Shown here piece after piece: positions 29,314 through 37,396 of a stretch of DNA of 64,000 nucleotides. Origin of the DNA: Nonomuraea africana (GTDB lineage: Bacteria; Actinomycetota; Actinomycetes; Streptosporangiales; Streptosporangiaceae). Location: assembly GCF_014873535.1 (NCBI RefSeq), contig NZ_JADBEF010000001.1:682001-746000 (forward strand), written 5' to 3'. The translations under genes and the position numbers were made by a program. The notes under the pieces are model-generated. The model made no database searches. It saw nothing but the letters and a program-made list of their open reading frames with translations, and was not told the origin of the DNA. Each line of letters starts with the position of its first letter. The first letter of the stretch is position 1.

Positions 29314-29430
29314 GTGGCTCTCCGGAGGTCGGGGGGATGCGGTCAGTACATCAACCGCGTGTTTCCCGCGCGTGTCCCCGCCTCACGAAACTCCCGCCTC
29401 AGAACGGCGGAGATTTTGGAGGATTCTCCA

Positions 29431-29790
29431 CTAGAACGCGCCCTTGTTCAGGCCGATCACCCCGAAGATCAGCGCCGCCAGCAGGAGGGCGGCCAGCACG
29501 ACCGAGACCACCACCCAGCGCCAGCGCGCCTTCGGCGGCGGCGCGTAGACCACGGGCGGAAGATCGTCAGGCGTGTACGGCAGGCGTACGGTCCCCGCTC
29601 CGAGCTCCTCGGGCGCGGCGGGCGGTCCCTGCTGCGCGGGCTGTCCATGCTGCCTCGGCGGTGGCGGCGGGGCCATGGGTGGCGGTGGCGCCGTGGGTGG
29701 CGGCGGCTGCACGGGCAGCGGCTGGCTCACCTGGCCGGGCTGCGGCCTGCGGATCCTGACTGTCGGATTGGGGTCGCCCTCGGACCTCAT
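29431..29790 (-). CDS. Proline-rich single-span membrane protein
   Basis: A 119-residue protein: residues ~1-75 are rich in Pro and Gln with long Pro runs, and the last ~30 contain one membrane span (VVVSVVLAALLLAALIFGVIG). ATG 29790 has GGGGGAATCG in front; the open frame extends further upstream without a better start. Function unknown. Similar architecture occurs in the small membrane protein just upstream at 30004, whose Pro/Gln tail is at the other end. Confidence 0.7.
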   Translation of the reverse strand: MRSEGDPNPTVRIRRPQPGQVSQPLPVQPPPPTAPPPPMAPPPPPRQHGQPAQQGPPAAPEELGAGTVRLPYTPDDLPPVVYAPPPKARWRWVVVSVVLAALLLAALIFGVIGLNKGAF

Positions 29791-30003
29791 CGATTCCCCC
29801 CGCGCCCTGGCCGATTGTCTAGCCCGAATATAGCCAGCTGTCACAATTCGCGGAACTGCTCCGTCTTTGCCGCATCACCCGAAGTCTGGCGCGCCGCGAG
29901 CAGGCGGCCCGTCGAGGGGAAGGCGGCGCCGCTACTGCAGAAGCAAGGCGACCCCGAGGTGATGGCCGAGGGGCACGGCCTGAAGGACGATCGGCTGGGG
30001 CGA

Positions 30004-30405
30004 CTACCTCGAGGGCCACTGGCCGGGCGGCGGCTGCTGGGAGTAGGGCGGCTGCGGCGGGTAGGGCTGCTGCCAGCCCTGCGCCGGCTGCTGGGCCCCG
30101 TTGCGGCGGGCCACCACGCCGGAGATCAGGAGGCCGAGACCGGCCACGTTGATCACCATGAACACCAGGCCGGAGATCATGGCCAGCGTCGCCATCATCC
30201 GGTAGCCGCCGGACTGGACCAGTGAGTCCAGGAAGGCCTGGTAGGCGCCCTGCAGGAGGGCGGCCACCAGCAGCACGACGCAGCCGACCAGGCCGAGGGT
30301 CGCGCCTCGGCCGTGGCTGCCCCTGGCCCGCGCGGTCAGCACGATGCCGACGACCAGGACGATCACCGTCGGGACGAGATAGAGGAGTGCGATGGCAATG
30401 CTCAT
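30004..30405 (-). CDS. Small membrane protein with Pro/Gln-rich tail
   Basis: A 133-residue protein with about three membrane spans (~5-23, ~38-55, ~72-95) and a C-terminal tail of Pro, Gln and Tyr. No family recognised. Same strand as the proline-rich protein downstream but separated by ~210 bases. The ATG at 30405 is followed at once by a hydrophobic span. Confidence 0.7.
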   Translation of the reverse strand: MSIAIALLYLVPTVIVLVVGIVLTARARGSHGRGATLGLVGCVVLLVAALLQGAYQAFLDSLVQSGGYRMMATLAMISGLVFMVINVAGLGLLISGVVARRNGAQQPAQGWQQPYPPQPPYSQQPPPGQWPSR

Positions 30406-30485
30406 AAGCCGTGGATGCTACGGCATCGGCACGCGATTGCGCCTTGCACCCCGGGACGGCCACCGGGGCCGTCCCGGGGAGACGG

Positions 30486-31859
30486 TCAGAGCGCGCGCAG
30501 GTAGGCCAGCGACGGCATGAAGAAGTACTCTCCGCCGAGCATCGTGACCGTCTGGGCGACCTGACCCTGTGGGAGCGACACCTCGGGCTTGCCCCACACC
30601 TTGGGGAAGGTCACCTTGATGTCGCGGTCGCCCTGCCCGATGACCGGGTCGTGACCGGTCGCCGGGTTGAGGAAGTCGGCGTTGTTCGCCCAGTCGCGCT
30701 GGGTGAACTCGAACTGGTTCTCCAGGCTGGAGTTGAAGGCCATGAACAGCAGCCCGACCTCCGCGCTCGGCCTCGTCTCGGGCGGGGCGTCGTCCCACGG
30801 CTGGTCGGCGCGCTCGCCGTAGGTCTGGCCCCGCCTGGCCATGAGCACGTGCCTGATGTCCTCGAAACGGGGGTTGGTCTTGCGGATGTGCCCGCTGAAC
30901 GGGCACTTGGCCCCGTCGTCGGAGTCGAAGGTGAAGTCGTTGGCCACGGGACCGCCACCCGCCTTCGCCTTCGAGGTGACGGGGGTGCCGTCCTTGAACC
31001 TGCCGACGAGCATCGCGCCCGCGCGGTCGCGGTCGGCGCCCTCCAGACCGAGGGAGTCGGCCAGGTCCCGCTCGATCTCCTTGAACGCCCTGACGTTCTG
31101 CTCCAGCTTGCGGAAGACGAAGTAGCTGCCGAAGTGCCGGTCTCTCGAGGGCGCGAACGGGTCGGCGACCAGGACGTTGGCCAGCGGGAAGGCCGGGTTC
31201 CACCGCTTGCGGGGCTCGCGCTCGACCTCGTCGGCCAGGAAGAGCGGCTGGCTGCGGCCGTCGACGTAGCCGAAGTGCTCGATGCCGTCGCCCGCGGGGT
31301 TGCGCATGCCCTGGCCGCTCTCCTCGCCCAGCACCCGCGCGCTCTCAGGCAGCCGGCCGAGGATCTCGTCGCGGAGCCTGGCCACCGGGGCGGCCTCGGC
31401 GTCGCCGATGAGGAGGACGACGTGGATCTCGCGCTGGTAGGCGGCCTCCCACTCGGTCACCGCCGGATCGTTCACCTCGGCGACCCTGCGCTTCATGCCG
31501 TCACGGAAGACCCGGTCGCCGAACAGGCGCAGCTCCTCGACGCTGTGGCCGAGGTCGCGGTAGCCGGCCTTGCTGACGCCGATCCCGACGTACGGCGTGC
31601 CCCGCCTGCCGCTCCTGGCGAAGTCGCGCACCTCTTCGAGGTGCCGGCGGGCGGACTTCATGTGCGTGGTGGCGACCTCGCGAAGGAAGCGCCTGCCGTC
31701 GGCGCTGTCGTTGAACCTGATGAAGAGCACGCTCAGGTGCTCGCGGACGTGTGCGCGCAGGATGTTCGGCTGGAGGTTGTCGAGCATCTCCTTGGTGTCG
31801 CGGTCGAGGGTGGCCGAGTCCCAGGCGAGGGGTTGTGCGTTGTTGAGATCGACAGGCAT
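30486..31859 (-). CDS. DyP-type heme peroxidase
   Basis: A 457-residue dye-decolourising peroxidase. The family motif GYVDG (197-201) gives the catalytic Asp200, the proximal heme ligand is H324 in CPFSGHIRKTNPR, and the distal Arg lies in ARRGQTYG (~343). There is no twin-arginine signal, so it is cytosolic or encapsulated, and belongs to the longer class found in actinomycetes. An HxlR-type regulator gene lies 46 bases upstream on the same strand and probably controls it. Confidence 0.92.
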   Translation of the reverse strand: MPVDLNNAQPLAWDSATLDRDTKEMLDNLQPNILRAHVREHLSVLFIRFNDSADGRRFLREVATTHMKSARRHLEEVRDFARSGRRGTPYVGIGVSKAGYRDLGHSVEELRLFGDRVFRDGMKRRVAEVNDPAVTEWEAAYQREIHVVLLIGDAEAAPVARLRDEILGRLPESARVLGEESGQGMRNPAGDGIEHFGYVDGRSQPLFLADEVEREPRKRWNPAFPLANVLVADPFAPSRDRHFGSYFVFRKLEQNVRAFKEIERDLADSLGLEGADRDRAGAMLVGRFKDGTPVTSKAKAGGGPVANDFTFDSDDGAKCPFSGHIRKTNPRFEDIRHVLMARRGQTYGERADQPWDDAPPETRPSAEVGLLFMAFNSSLENQFEFTQRDWANNADFLNPATGHDPVIGQGDRDIKVTFPKVWGKPEVSLPQGQVAQTVTMLGGEYFFMPSLAYLRAL

Positions 31860-31905
31860 CGAGTCGAGTCCTTTCCCCGTGGCGAATGGGCCCCCGATAT
31901 GTGAC

Positions 31906-32301
31906 TCAGGAGAGAGGAGAAAGGTTCGCGTCGTGCCGGCTCTGCGCGTCCAGGATGTCGGGCGCGCGCAGGGCGATCCAGTCGAGCAGGGCGCGAAGGG
32001 GCGCCGACCCCTCCTGGCCCAGGGGGGTCAGCCGGTAGGAGACCTTGGGCGGGATGTCGGGCTCGACCATGCGCTCGATCAGCCCGTCGCGGGCCAGCAC
32101 CCGGAGGTTCTGCGACAGCATCTTCTCGCTGATGCCGCCGATGCGGTCGCGCAGCTGGTAGAAGCGGAGCGGGCCCTCGCGTAGCGCGGCCAGCACGAGG
32201 ATGCCCCACCGGCTGGTCACGTGGTCGAAGACCTGCCTGCCTGGGCAGTCGTTGTTGAAGGCGTCGGTGCTCGGGTCGGCGGGGGTCGGGCTCACTTTCA
32301 T
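31906..32301 (-). CDS. HxlR-family transcriptional regulator
   Basis: A 131-residue winged-helix protein. HVTSRWGILVLAALREGPLRF and GISEKMLSQNLRVLARDGL are the family signature, and the conserved N-terminal cysteine in NDCPGRQ (C19) is the residue through which relatives sense aldehydes, quinones or oxidants. It is upstream of the DyP peroxidase on the same strand, which suggests oxidative control of that gene. Confidence 0.92.
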   Translation of the reverse strand: MKVSPTPADPSTDAFNNDCPGRQVFDHVTSRWGILVLAALREGPLRFYQLRDRIGGISEKMLSQNLRVLARDGLIERMVEPDIPPKVSYRLTPLGQEGSAPLRALLDWIALRAPDILDAQSRHDANLSPLS

Positions 32302-32325
32302 GACCCGAGCTTACTCTGCGTTAGC

Positions 32326-33405
32326 TCAGCGGTTCAGGTGCCTGACGAGCCACGCGCGCGCCAGCTCGGCCACCTTCTCGAGGGCGCCCGGCTCCTCGAA
32401 CTGGTGCGTCGCCCCCCGCACGGTCTCCAGCTTGTTCGGGCAGCGCAGCCGTTCCTGCGCCGAGCGGTTGAGCGTGCGCACCGGCTCGTCGCGCTCTCCC
32501 ACGACGAGCAGCGTCGGCGCGGTGACCTCCGCCAGCCGAGGGGCGGCCAGGTCGGGCCGTCCTCCACGGGAGACGACGGCGGAGATGTCGTCGCGCAGTT
32601 CGGCGGCCGACCACAGCGCGGCGGCCGCGCCGGTGTCCGCGCCGTAGTAACCGATCCGCGCTCCCGGCACGCGTTCGCGCACCCAGAGGGTGGTCTCGCT
32701 CAGCCGCCGCGCGAGCAGCGGGATGTCGTAGCCGTCCTCGTCGGGCCGGGTCAGGTCGAACAGCAGCGTGCCCAGGCGCGCCTCGTGCAGCACGGTGGCG
32801 AGGAGCCTGGTGCGCGGGTTGTGCCGGCCGCTGTCGCCGCCCTGCGCGAACACCACCATGCCGCCCGCGCCCTGCGGCGTGGTCAGCTCCACGTCGCGCG
32901 CGCGGGGAGCGGCCGCGGCTCTTCCGAGCAGGGTGGTCACGTCCGCCTCCGTCACCTGCCCGAAGTCCTCGTACCACTCGCCGATCGAACGCGGGCTCTC
33001 GGGCTCGAGCAGGCAGACGACCTCGTCGGCCTCGGGCACGACGGCCTGCCCCGCCCGTACGGGGGCCGCCACGACGATCCTGGCCGCCCCGCCCGCCCTG
33101 GCCGCCGCGCACGCCGCCCCCGCCGTCGAGCCGGTGGCGATGCCGTCGGCGACCACGATGACCGTACGGCCGGTCAGCAGGACCTGCGGGCTGCCGAGCC
33201 TGGCTCTGGCCGCCCGCTCGACCGCCTCGGGGACCTGCTCGGGCGCCACACCGGCCACGTCGAGTGGCGCGTCGAGCTCCCTGGCCACCTCGAAGGCGAC
33301 GGGCACGCCGCCTCTCGGCAGCCCCAGCACGACGGGATCCTCGCTCGCCAGATGGCGGAGCCTGACGGCCAGCCGCCTCCCGGCGTCCGCACGATCGATG
33401 AACAT
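32326..33405 (-). CDS. Phosphoribosyltransferase-like / dienelactone-hydrolase-like fusion protein
   Basis: A 359-residue two-domain protein. Residues 1-~130 are phosphoribosyltransferase-like (VVLGLPRGGVPVAFEVA), but the middle section that normally carries the KLG motif is missing and the PRPP loop reads VADGIATGST instead of VDDGIATGST. Residues ~145-359 are an alpha/beta hydrolase of the dienelactone type (VFAQGGDSGRHN, YYGADTGAAAA), with the nucleophile position as D/T rather than a clear G-x-S-x-G or G-x-C-x-G, and a late ATHQFEEPGAL. The first domain is likely inactive. Start at ATG 33405; the frame extends further upstream without support. Confidence 0.75.
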   Translation of the reverse strand: MFIDRADAGRRLAVRLRHLASEDPVVLGLPRGGVPVAFEVARELDAPLDVAGVAPEQVPEAVERAARARLGSPQVLLTGRTVIVVADGIATGSTAGAACAAARAGGAARIVVAAPVRAGQAVVPEADEVVCLLEPESPRSIGEWYEDFGQVTEADVTTLLGRAAAAPRARDVELTTPQGAGGMVVFAQGGDSGRHNPRTRLLATVLHEARLGTLLFDLTRPDEDGYDIPLLARRLSETTLWVRERVPGARIGYYGADTGAAAALWSAAELRDDISAVVSRGGRPDLAAPRLAEVTAPTLLVVGERDEPVRTLNRSAQERLRCPNKLETVRGATHQFEEPGALEKVAELARAWLVRHLNR

Positions 33406-33446
33406 GTCCGTCCCGCTGCCCCCGTGCCCGGGTTTGACACCCGTGA

Positions 33447-34427
33447 TCAGGTCTCGGCTCGCGCCCTGAGCAGCTCGTCCAGGACGGCCTGCGGCGCCCG
33501 CCAGCTGTCGGGGTCGTCGTAGCGGCCCGCGGTCATGGCGACGACGAGCCCGAACTCCGGATAGAGCACGAGCCGCTGGCCGCCGTTGCCGTAGGCGGCG
33601 ATCAGCGAGGGCCGTCCCGTGCCCAGCCACCACTGGTAGCCGTAGGCCGAGCCGTCACCCAGCTCCACGCGCGGGCGCAACGCCTGTTCCAGCCAGGAGG
33701 AGGGGATGACCCCTGCCCCGCCCTCCAGGACGGCCTGGCCCAGCACGGCCAGGTCGCGGGGGGCCAGCCGGAGCCCGGCGGCGGCCGAGTGCACCCCGTC
33801 GTCGCCCGCCAGCCACTCGAAGCGGGTGACGCCCAGAGGTTCGAACAGCCGCCTGCGCGCGAACTCGGGCAGCGGCTCGTCCGCGCCCTTGACGATCAGC
33901 CTGGCGAGGATCGCCGACGCGCCGCCGCAGTAGGTCCAGCTCTCGCCGGGTTCGGCGACGATCGGCCGGTCCAGCACGAACCGGTGCCGGTCGGGGGCCA
34001 GCTCCATCGCGATCTCGCTGTTCTCCGGCGTGGTGTAGGGCAGGTCCTCCCGCCACTCCAGGCCGAGCGTCATCGTCAGCGCGTGCTCGACCTTCAGCGC
34101 CGCCCTGCGCGGATCGGCGGCCAGGTCGGGATACTCGGGGAAGTGCGCGAGCAGCGGTTCCTGCGGCTCGGGGACCAGGCCGTCGGCCATGGCGATGCCG
34201 TAAAGGAGACCGACCACGCTCTTGGTCACCGATCTCAGGTCGTGCAACGTGTCGGGGCCGAAGGTGACCACGCCGTGGGAGATCTCCCACGAGTGGTCCT
34301 CACCCTCGCCGTAGTGCTCGAGGACCAGCCTGCCGTCCTTCGTGATCACCAGACCGTGGAGCTCCTCGGCGGGGCCCTTCAGCCGGTCCGCGAGATCGGC
34401 GGCGAAGCCCGCCTCGAGAGGGGTCAT
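33447..34427 (-). CDS. Serine hydrolase of the beta-lactamase / class C PBP family
   Basis: A 326-residue protein with SVTK as the SxxK nucleophile motif (in LRSVTKSVVGLLYGIA) and YCGG in the place of YxN. No signal peptide, so probably a cytosolic esterase or amidase rather than a secreted beta-lactamase. AGGAGG lies ten bases before ATG 34427, which is preferred over a nearby upstream ATG. Substrate unknown. A single-gene unit. Confidence 0.85.
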   Translation of the reverse strand: MTPLEAGFAADLADRLKGPAEELHGLVITKDGRLVLEHYGEGEDHSWEISHGVVTFGPDTLHDLRSVTKSVVGLLYGIAMADGLVPEPQEPLLAHFPEYPDLAADPRRAALKVEHALTMTLGLEWREDLPYTTPENSEIAMELAPDRHRFVLDRPIVAEPGESWTYCGGASAILARLIVKGADEPLPEFARRRLFEPLGVTRFEWLAGDDGVHSAAAGLRLAPRDLAVLGQAVLEGGAGVIPSSWLEQALRPRVELGDGSAYGYQWWLGTGRPSLIAAYGNGGQRLVLYPEFGLVVAMTAGRYDDPDSWRAPQAVLDELLRARAET

Positions 34428-34538
34428 AGTCTGCATTCCTCCTGATGTACGGCGTGACACGGTGTGAGAGTCAAGCTCCTTTTGCGGGAACCCGCAACAC
34501 ACTTCTCTCCCGGCCCGGCGTCCGGACATGATCGGCGC

Positions 34539-34725
34539 ATGCCGAACATCGCCGTCAACCGCAGGCGCGCCCTGCTCGCCGGGCTGGCCACCGTAGGGTT
34601 GACTGGCCCGCCGCCTCGGGGTCAGCGAGCGCACCGTCACCGCCACGGTGCGGGTCCTGCTCGACAGGTACGGCGCGCGCAGCCGCTTCCAGCTGGCCCT
34701 CTCGCTGGCCGGGCGGCCCTGGTGA
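34539..34725 (+). pseudogene. LuxR-type helix-turn-helix fragment with a frameshift
   Basis: From ATG 34539 the frame reads NRRRALLAGLATVGLT; after a one-base shift near 34603 the second frame continues LARRLGVSERTVTATV and LLDRYGARSRFQLA to a stop at 34723. Together these give a LuxR-type DNA-binding helix-turn-helix of ~60 residues. Only the C-terminal domain is present. It looks like a decayed regulator end. Confidence 0.55.
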
Positions 34726-34817
34726 AGGCACAGGGGCCGCCGCTACGCCCGGCGGTGTAGCCGCGAAGCCCTCGCCGGGCGGATTCCGCCCGGGCCGGCT
34801 GTTGCGAGCGTGGACCT

Positions 34818-35198
34818 GTGAACATCCTCAAAAAGAGCCTCGGAACGCTCGCCATCGTCTACGCCGTCAGCTTCTACCTCGGCGCGCTCCTGCACACCGG
34901 CCTCGCCATCGGGCCCGTCACCGAGCCGGTGGTCCTGCCCGCCATCGTCGTCGAGACCGTGTGCGGCACCGCCCTGCTGGTCGGCGCGTACGGCGCGCTC
35001 GCCTCCAGGCCGTGGGCGTGGACCGGACTGCGGGTCGGCCACGCCGTCGCCCTGGGCGGCGTGCTGCTCGGCATCGTCGCCATCGCCTTCGGCGGAGGAC
35101 AGTCCACCCCGCTCAACGACTGGTACCACCGGATCATCGCGACGCTGCTCGTGCTGAGCCTGGGCGGCGCCCTCTACGCCTCGAGGGTGCGCAGGTAG
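34818..35198 (+). CDS. Four-span membrane protein, unknown function
   Basis: A 126-residue hydrophobic protein with four predicted spans (~7-28, ~38-60, ~70-93, ~106-122). GTG start at 34818. No family recognised. Its last 25 bases overlap the 3' end of the DUF523 gene on the other strand. Confidence 0.7.
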   Translation: MNILKKSLGTLAIVYAVSFYLGALLHTGLAIGPVTEPVVLPAIVVETVCGTALLVGAYGALASRPWAWTGLRVGHAVALGGVLLGIVAIAFGGGQSTPLNDWYHRIIATLLVLSLGGALYASRVRR

Positions 35199-35668
35199 GC
35201 CCCGGCGTCGGCGATGTGGTCCTCGGTGAAGACCCTGATGCCGTGCAGTTCCAGCAGGCTCGTCGTCACGCCCTGCCCCGGCAGCCTGCGGCCGCGGAAG
35301 GTGCCGTCGTAGATGGACAGCGCGCCGCAGGAGGGGCTGCCCTCCTTGAGGATCGCCATCCTGATGCCGAAAGAGGTGGCGACCGCGAGCGCGGCCTGCG
35401 CCCCGGCCATGAAGGCGCCGGTGACGTCCTCGCCCTCGGTGGTCAGCACGCGGGCGGCCCCCGCGAGCACGGCGGCGCCGCCCGCGCCGCCCTCGATCTC
35501 GGCGGCGGGGCGCGGCGTCGGCAGTCCGCCCTCGACCTCGGGGCAGAAGGGGACCAGCCTGCCCTGCTCCCGCCACTCGGCGAGCAGGGCGTCATGGCTG
35601 GTCTTCGCGCCCCCGTCGTAACGGACTCGGCGCCCCATCAGGCAGGCGCTGACCAGGATGCGTTCCAC
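35174..35668 (-). CDS. DUF523 domain protein
   Basis: A 164-residue protein with all DUF523 hallmarks: VSACLMGRRVRYDGG, CPEVEGGLPTPRPAAEI and LKEGSPSCG. The conserved cysteines suggest metal or cluster binding. Biochemical function is not established in this family as far as I know. Single gene, convergent with the small membrane protein. Confidence 0.9.
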   Translation of the reverse strand: MERILVSACLMGRRVRYDGGAKTSHDALLAEWREQGRLVPFCPEVEGGLPTPRPAAEIEGGAGGAAVLAGAARVLTTEGEDVTGAFMAGAQAALAVATSFGIRMAILKEGSPSCGALSIYDGTFRGRRLPGQGVTTSLLELHGIRVFTEDHIADAGAYLRTLEA

Positions 35669-35811
35669 TCATCAATCGTATGCGCGCTGTCGCGGCATCA
35701 GCAGCACGGGAACCAGGCGGCAGAGCAGGTCGCCGGCGACTTCGAGCAGGGGCTCGCCTGGTTGCCGGACGGTATCGAGACCGGCATGGGCGCGCGGTAG
35801 CCTGTCCCGCG

Positions 35812-36174
35812 ATGAACACCACCCTGGCCACCTGCGTGATCGTCGCTGCGCTGCTGCTGGCCCTCGTGAGCCTGATCGTCGCGATCCGCAACCGGGCGAT
35901 GGGCATGGTCCTGCTGGTCGGCTTCGCCGTTCTGGAGGTGGCGCTGCTGGCGCAGGCGGGCCTGGCGATCGCGAGCGTGGCGGGCGGCGAAGGGCCGCAG
36001 GAGAAGGCCACGCTCTTCGGCTACCTCGCGGGCACCGTGCTGATCCCGCCCGCGGGCGTCTTCCTGGCGCTGGCCGAGCGGAGCCGGTGGGGGTCGGCGA
36101 TCCTGGTCGTGGCCGGGTTCGCGGTCGCGGTGATGACGGGGCGGCTGCTGCAGATCTGGCAGGGCGTGGCGTGA
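35812..36174 (+). CDS. Four-span membrane protein, unknown function
   Basis: A 120-residue protein with about four membrane spans and no recognised domain. ATG 35812 begins MNTTLATCVIVAALLLA; the frame is open upstream but that part is arginine-rich shadow. Its stop overlaps the next gene's GTG (GTGA), so the two are a translationally coupled pair of membrane proteins. Confidence 0.75.
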   Translation: MNTTLATCVIVAALLLALVSLIVAIRNRAMGMVLLVGFAVLEVALLAQAGLAIASVAGGEGPQEKATLFGYLAGTVLIPPAGVFLALAERSRWGSAILVVAGFAVAVMTGRLLQIWQGVA

Positions 36175-36554
36175 CCGGCGGCACCGGCATCGGCACCGGG
36201 CCAGGGCGCGCCCTGCTCGCCCTCTACGGCCTGTTCGCACTGGCCGCGGGCTCGCGGGCGGCGGTGCAGATCCTCACGAAGTTCGGCGAGGCGCCGCTGG
36301 CGTACTCCCTGTCCGCCTTCGCCGCCGCCGTCTACGTCGTGCTGACCGTGGCGCTGGCCCGCGGCGCGCGCCGCCTGGCGCTGTGGGCGCTCGGCATCGA
36401 GCTGGCGGGGGTGCTGGTCATCGGCACCGCCAGTCTGCTCGCGCCCTCGGCTTTCCCGCACGACACAGTGTGGTCCGCTTACGGCAAGGGTTACCTGTTC
36501 ATCCCCCTGGTCCTGCCGCTCGTCGGCCTCTACTGGCTGTGGCGCAGGCGTTAG
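36171..36554 (+). CDS. Four-span membrane protein, unknown function
   Basis: A 127-residue protein with about four membrane spans ending in a basic LYWLWRRR tail that should lie in the cytosol. It starts with GTG overlapping the previous stop. Size and gene pairing suggest that the two proteins form a complex, but no family is recognised. Confidence 0.75.
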   Translation: MTGGTGIGTGPGRALLALYGLFALAAGSRAAVQILTKFGEAPLAYSLSAFAAAVYVVLTVALARGARRLALWALGIELAGVLVIGTASLLAPSAFPHDTVWSAYGKGYLFIPLVLPLVGLYWLWRRR

Positions 36555-36585
36555 CCGTCCGCGTGAGAGGGCAGCACACCTCTCC

Positions 36586-37209
36586 ATGAGCACCATCGAG
36601 CATTCAGTTGACGTCAGGGTTCCGGTCCGCGTCGCATATGACCAGTGGACCCAGTTCGAGAGCTTCCCGCAGTTCATGGAGGGAGTGGAGTCGGTCAAAC
36701 AGCTGAGCGACACCCGCACCCAGTGGCTGGTGGACATCGCGGGGGTCACGCGCGAGTTCGAGGCCGAGATCACCGAACAGCATCCGGACGAGCGCATCGC
36801 CTGGCGTTCGGTGGACAAGCCGCACCAGGCCGGGGTGGTGACCTTCCACCGGCTAGACGACAACACGACCAGGGTGATGCTCCAGATGGAGTACGACCCC
36901 CAGGGGTTCGTCGAGACCGTCGGCGACTGGCTCCAGATCGTCCGCGCCCGGGTGCGCGGTGACCTCGAGCGCTTCAAGGACTTCATCGAGTCGCGCGGCA
37001 CCGAGACCGGCGCGTGGCGGGGCGACGTGCCCGGCAAGCACCAGCAGGGGTCGAGCACGGGCGGCTTCGACCAGCCGATGCCGCCCGGCACGGTCGGCAA
37101 CGACTACCCGCCGGAGACCCCGCTCCCGCCGCCCGGCCCCGGTCCCGTTCCCCCGGCCGGACGCCGTCCCGGCGAGGAGCCGCCGCCCGCTCCCGGGCCC
37201 ATCCTGTAA
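36586..37209 (+). CDS. SRPBCC-family (polyketide cyclase-like) protein with Pro-rich tail
   Basis: A 207-residue protein. Residues 1-~145 form a START-like lipid-binding fold of the type annotated as cyclase/dehydrase (VPVRVAYDQWTQFESFPQFM). The last ~60 residues are Pro/Gly-rich and probably disordered. In related genomes such proteins are stress-associated rather than biosynthetic; no polyketide genes are nearby. A strong hairpin follows. Confidence 0.85.
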   Translation: MSTIEHSVDVRVPVRVAYDQWTQFESFPQFMEGVESVKQLSDTRTQWLVDIAGVTREFEAEITEQHPDERIAWRSVDKPHQAGVVTFHRLDDNTTRVMLQMEYDPQGFVETVGDWLQIVRARVRGDLERFKDFIESRGTETGAWRGDVPGKHQQGSSTGGFDQPMPPGTVGNDYPPETPLPPPGPGPVPPAGRRPGEEPPPAPGPIL

Positions 37210-37270
37210 CGGCCCGCGGAGCGCCCGCCCGGCGAGTTGCCGCGGCACCCTCCTGCGCGGCTACTCGCCC

Positions 37271-37298
37271 AGCCCCCGTCCCGCCAGGGACGGGGGCT
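37271..37298 (+). terminator. Terminator after the SRPBCC gene
   Basis: A perfect 12-bp stem (AGCCCCCGTCCC / GGGACGGGGGCT) with a GCCA loop and a short T/C tail. Confidence 0.75.
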
Positions 37299-37346
37299 TC
37301 TCCATGTCCTCAGGAATAAACAGGTGTTTCACTCCTGTTACGCTGG

Positions 37347-37361
37347 TGACTCATCAAGTCA
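37347..37361. promoter_or_regulatory. Inverted repeat in front of the MFS operon
   Basis: TGACT-CATCA-AGTCA, an inverted repeat of 5-bp arms, lies ~35 bases before the MFS start; AACAGG/CCTGTT arms lie just upstream of it. No regulator gene is adjacent. Weak evidence for an operator. Confidence 0.35.
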
Positions 37362-37396
37362 TCCCATGATTCCACGACTGGAGGAAGCGGTCCCGC

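Noticed and set aside
35658..36554. 298-codon protein covering both small membrane genes
   Set aside because: The first ~170 codons are an Arg-rich shadow of the upstream membrane gene; the real start is GTG 36171.
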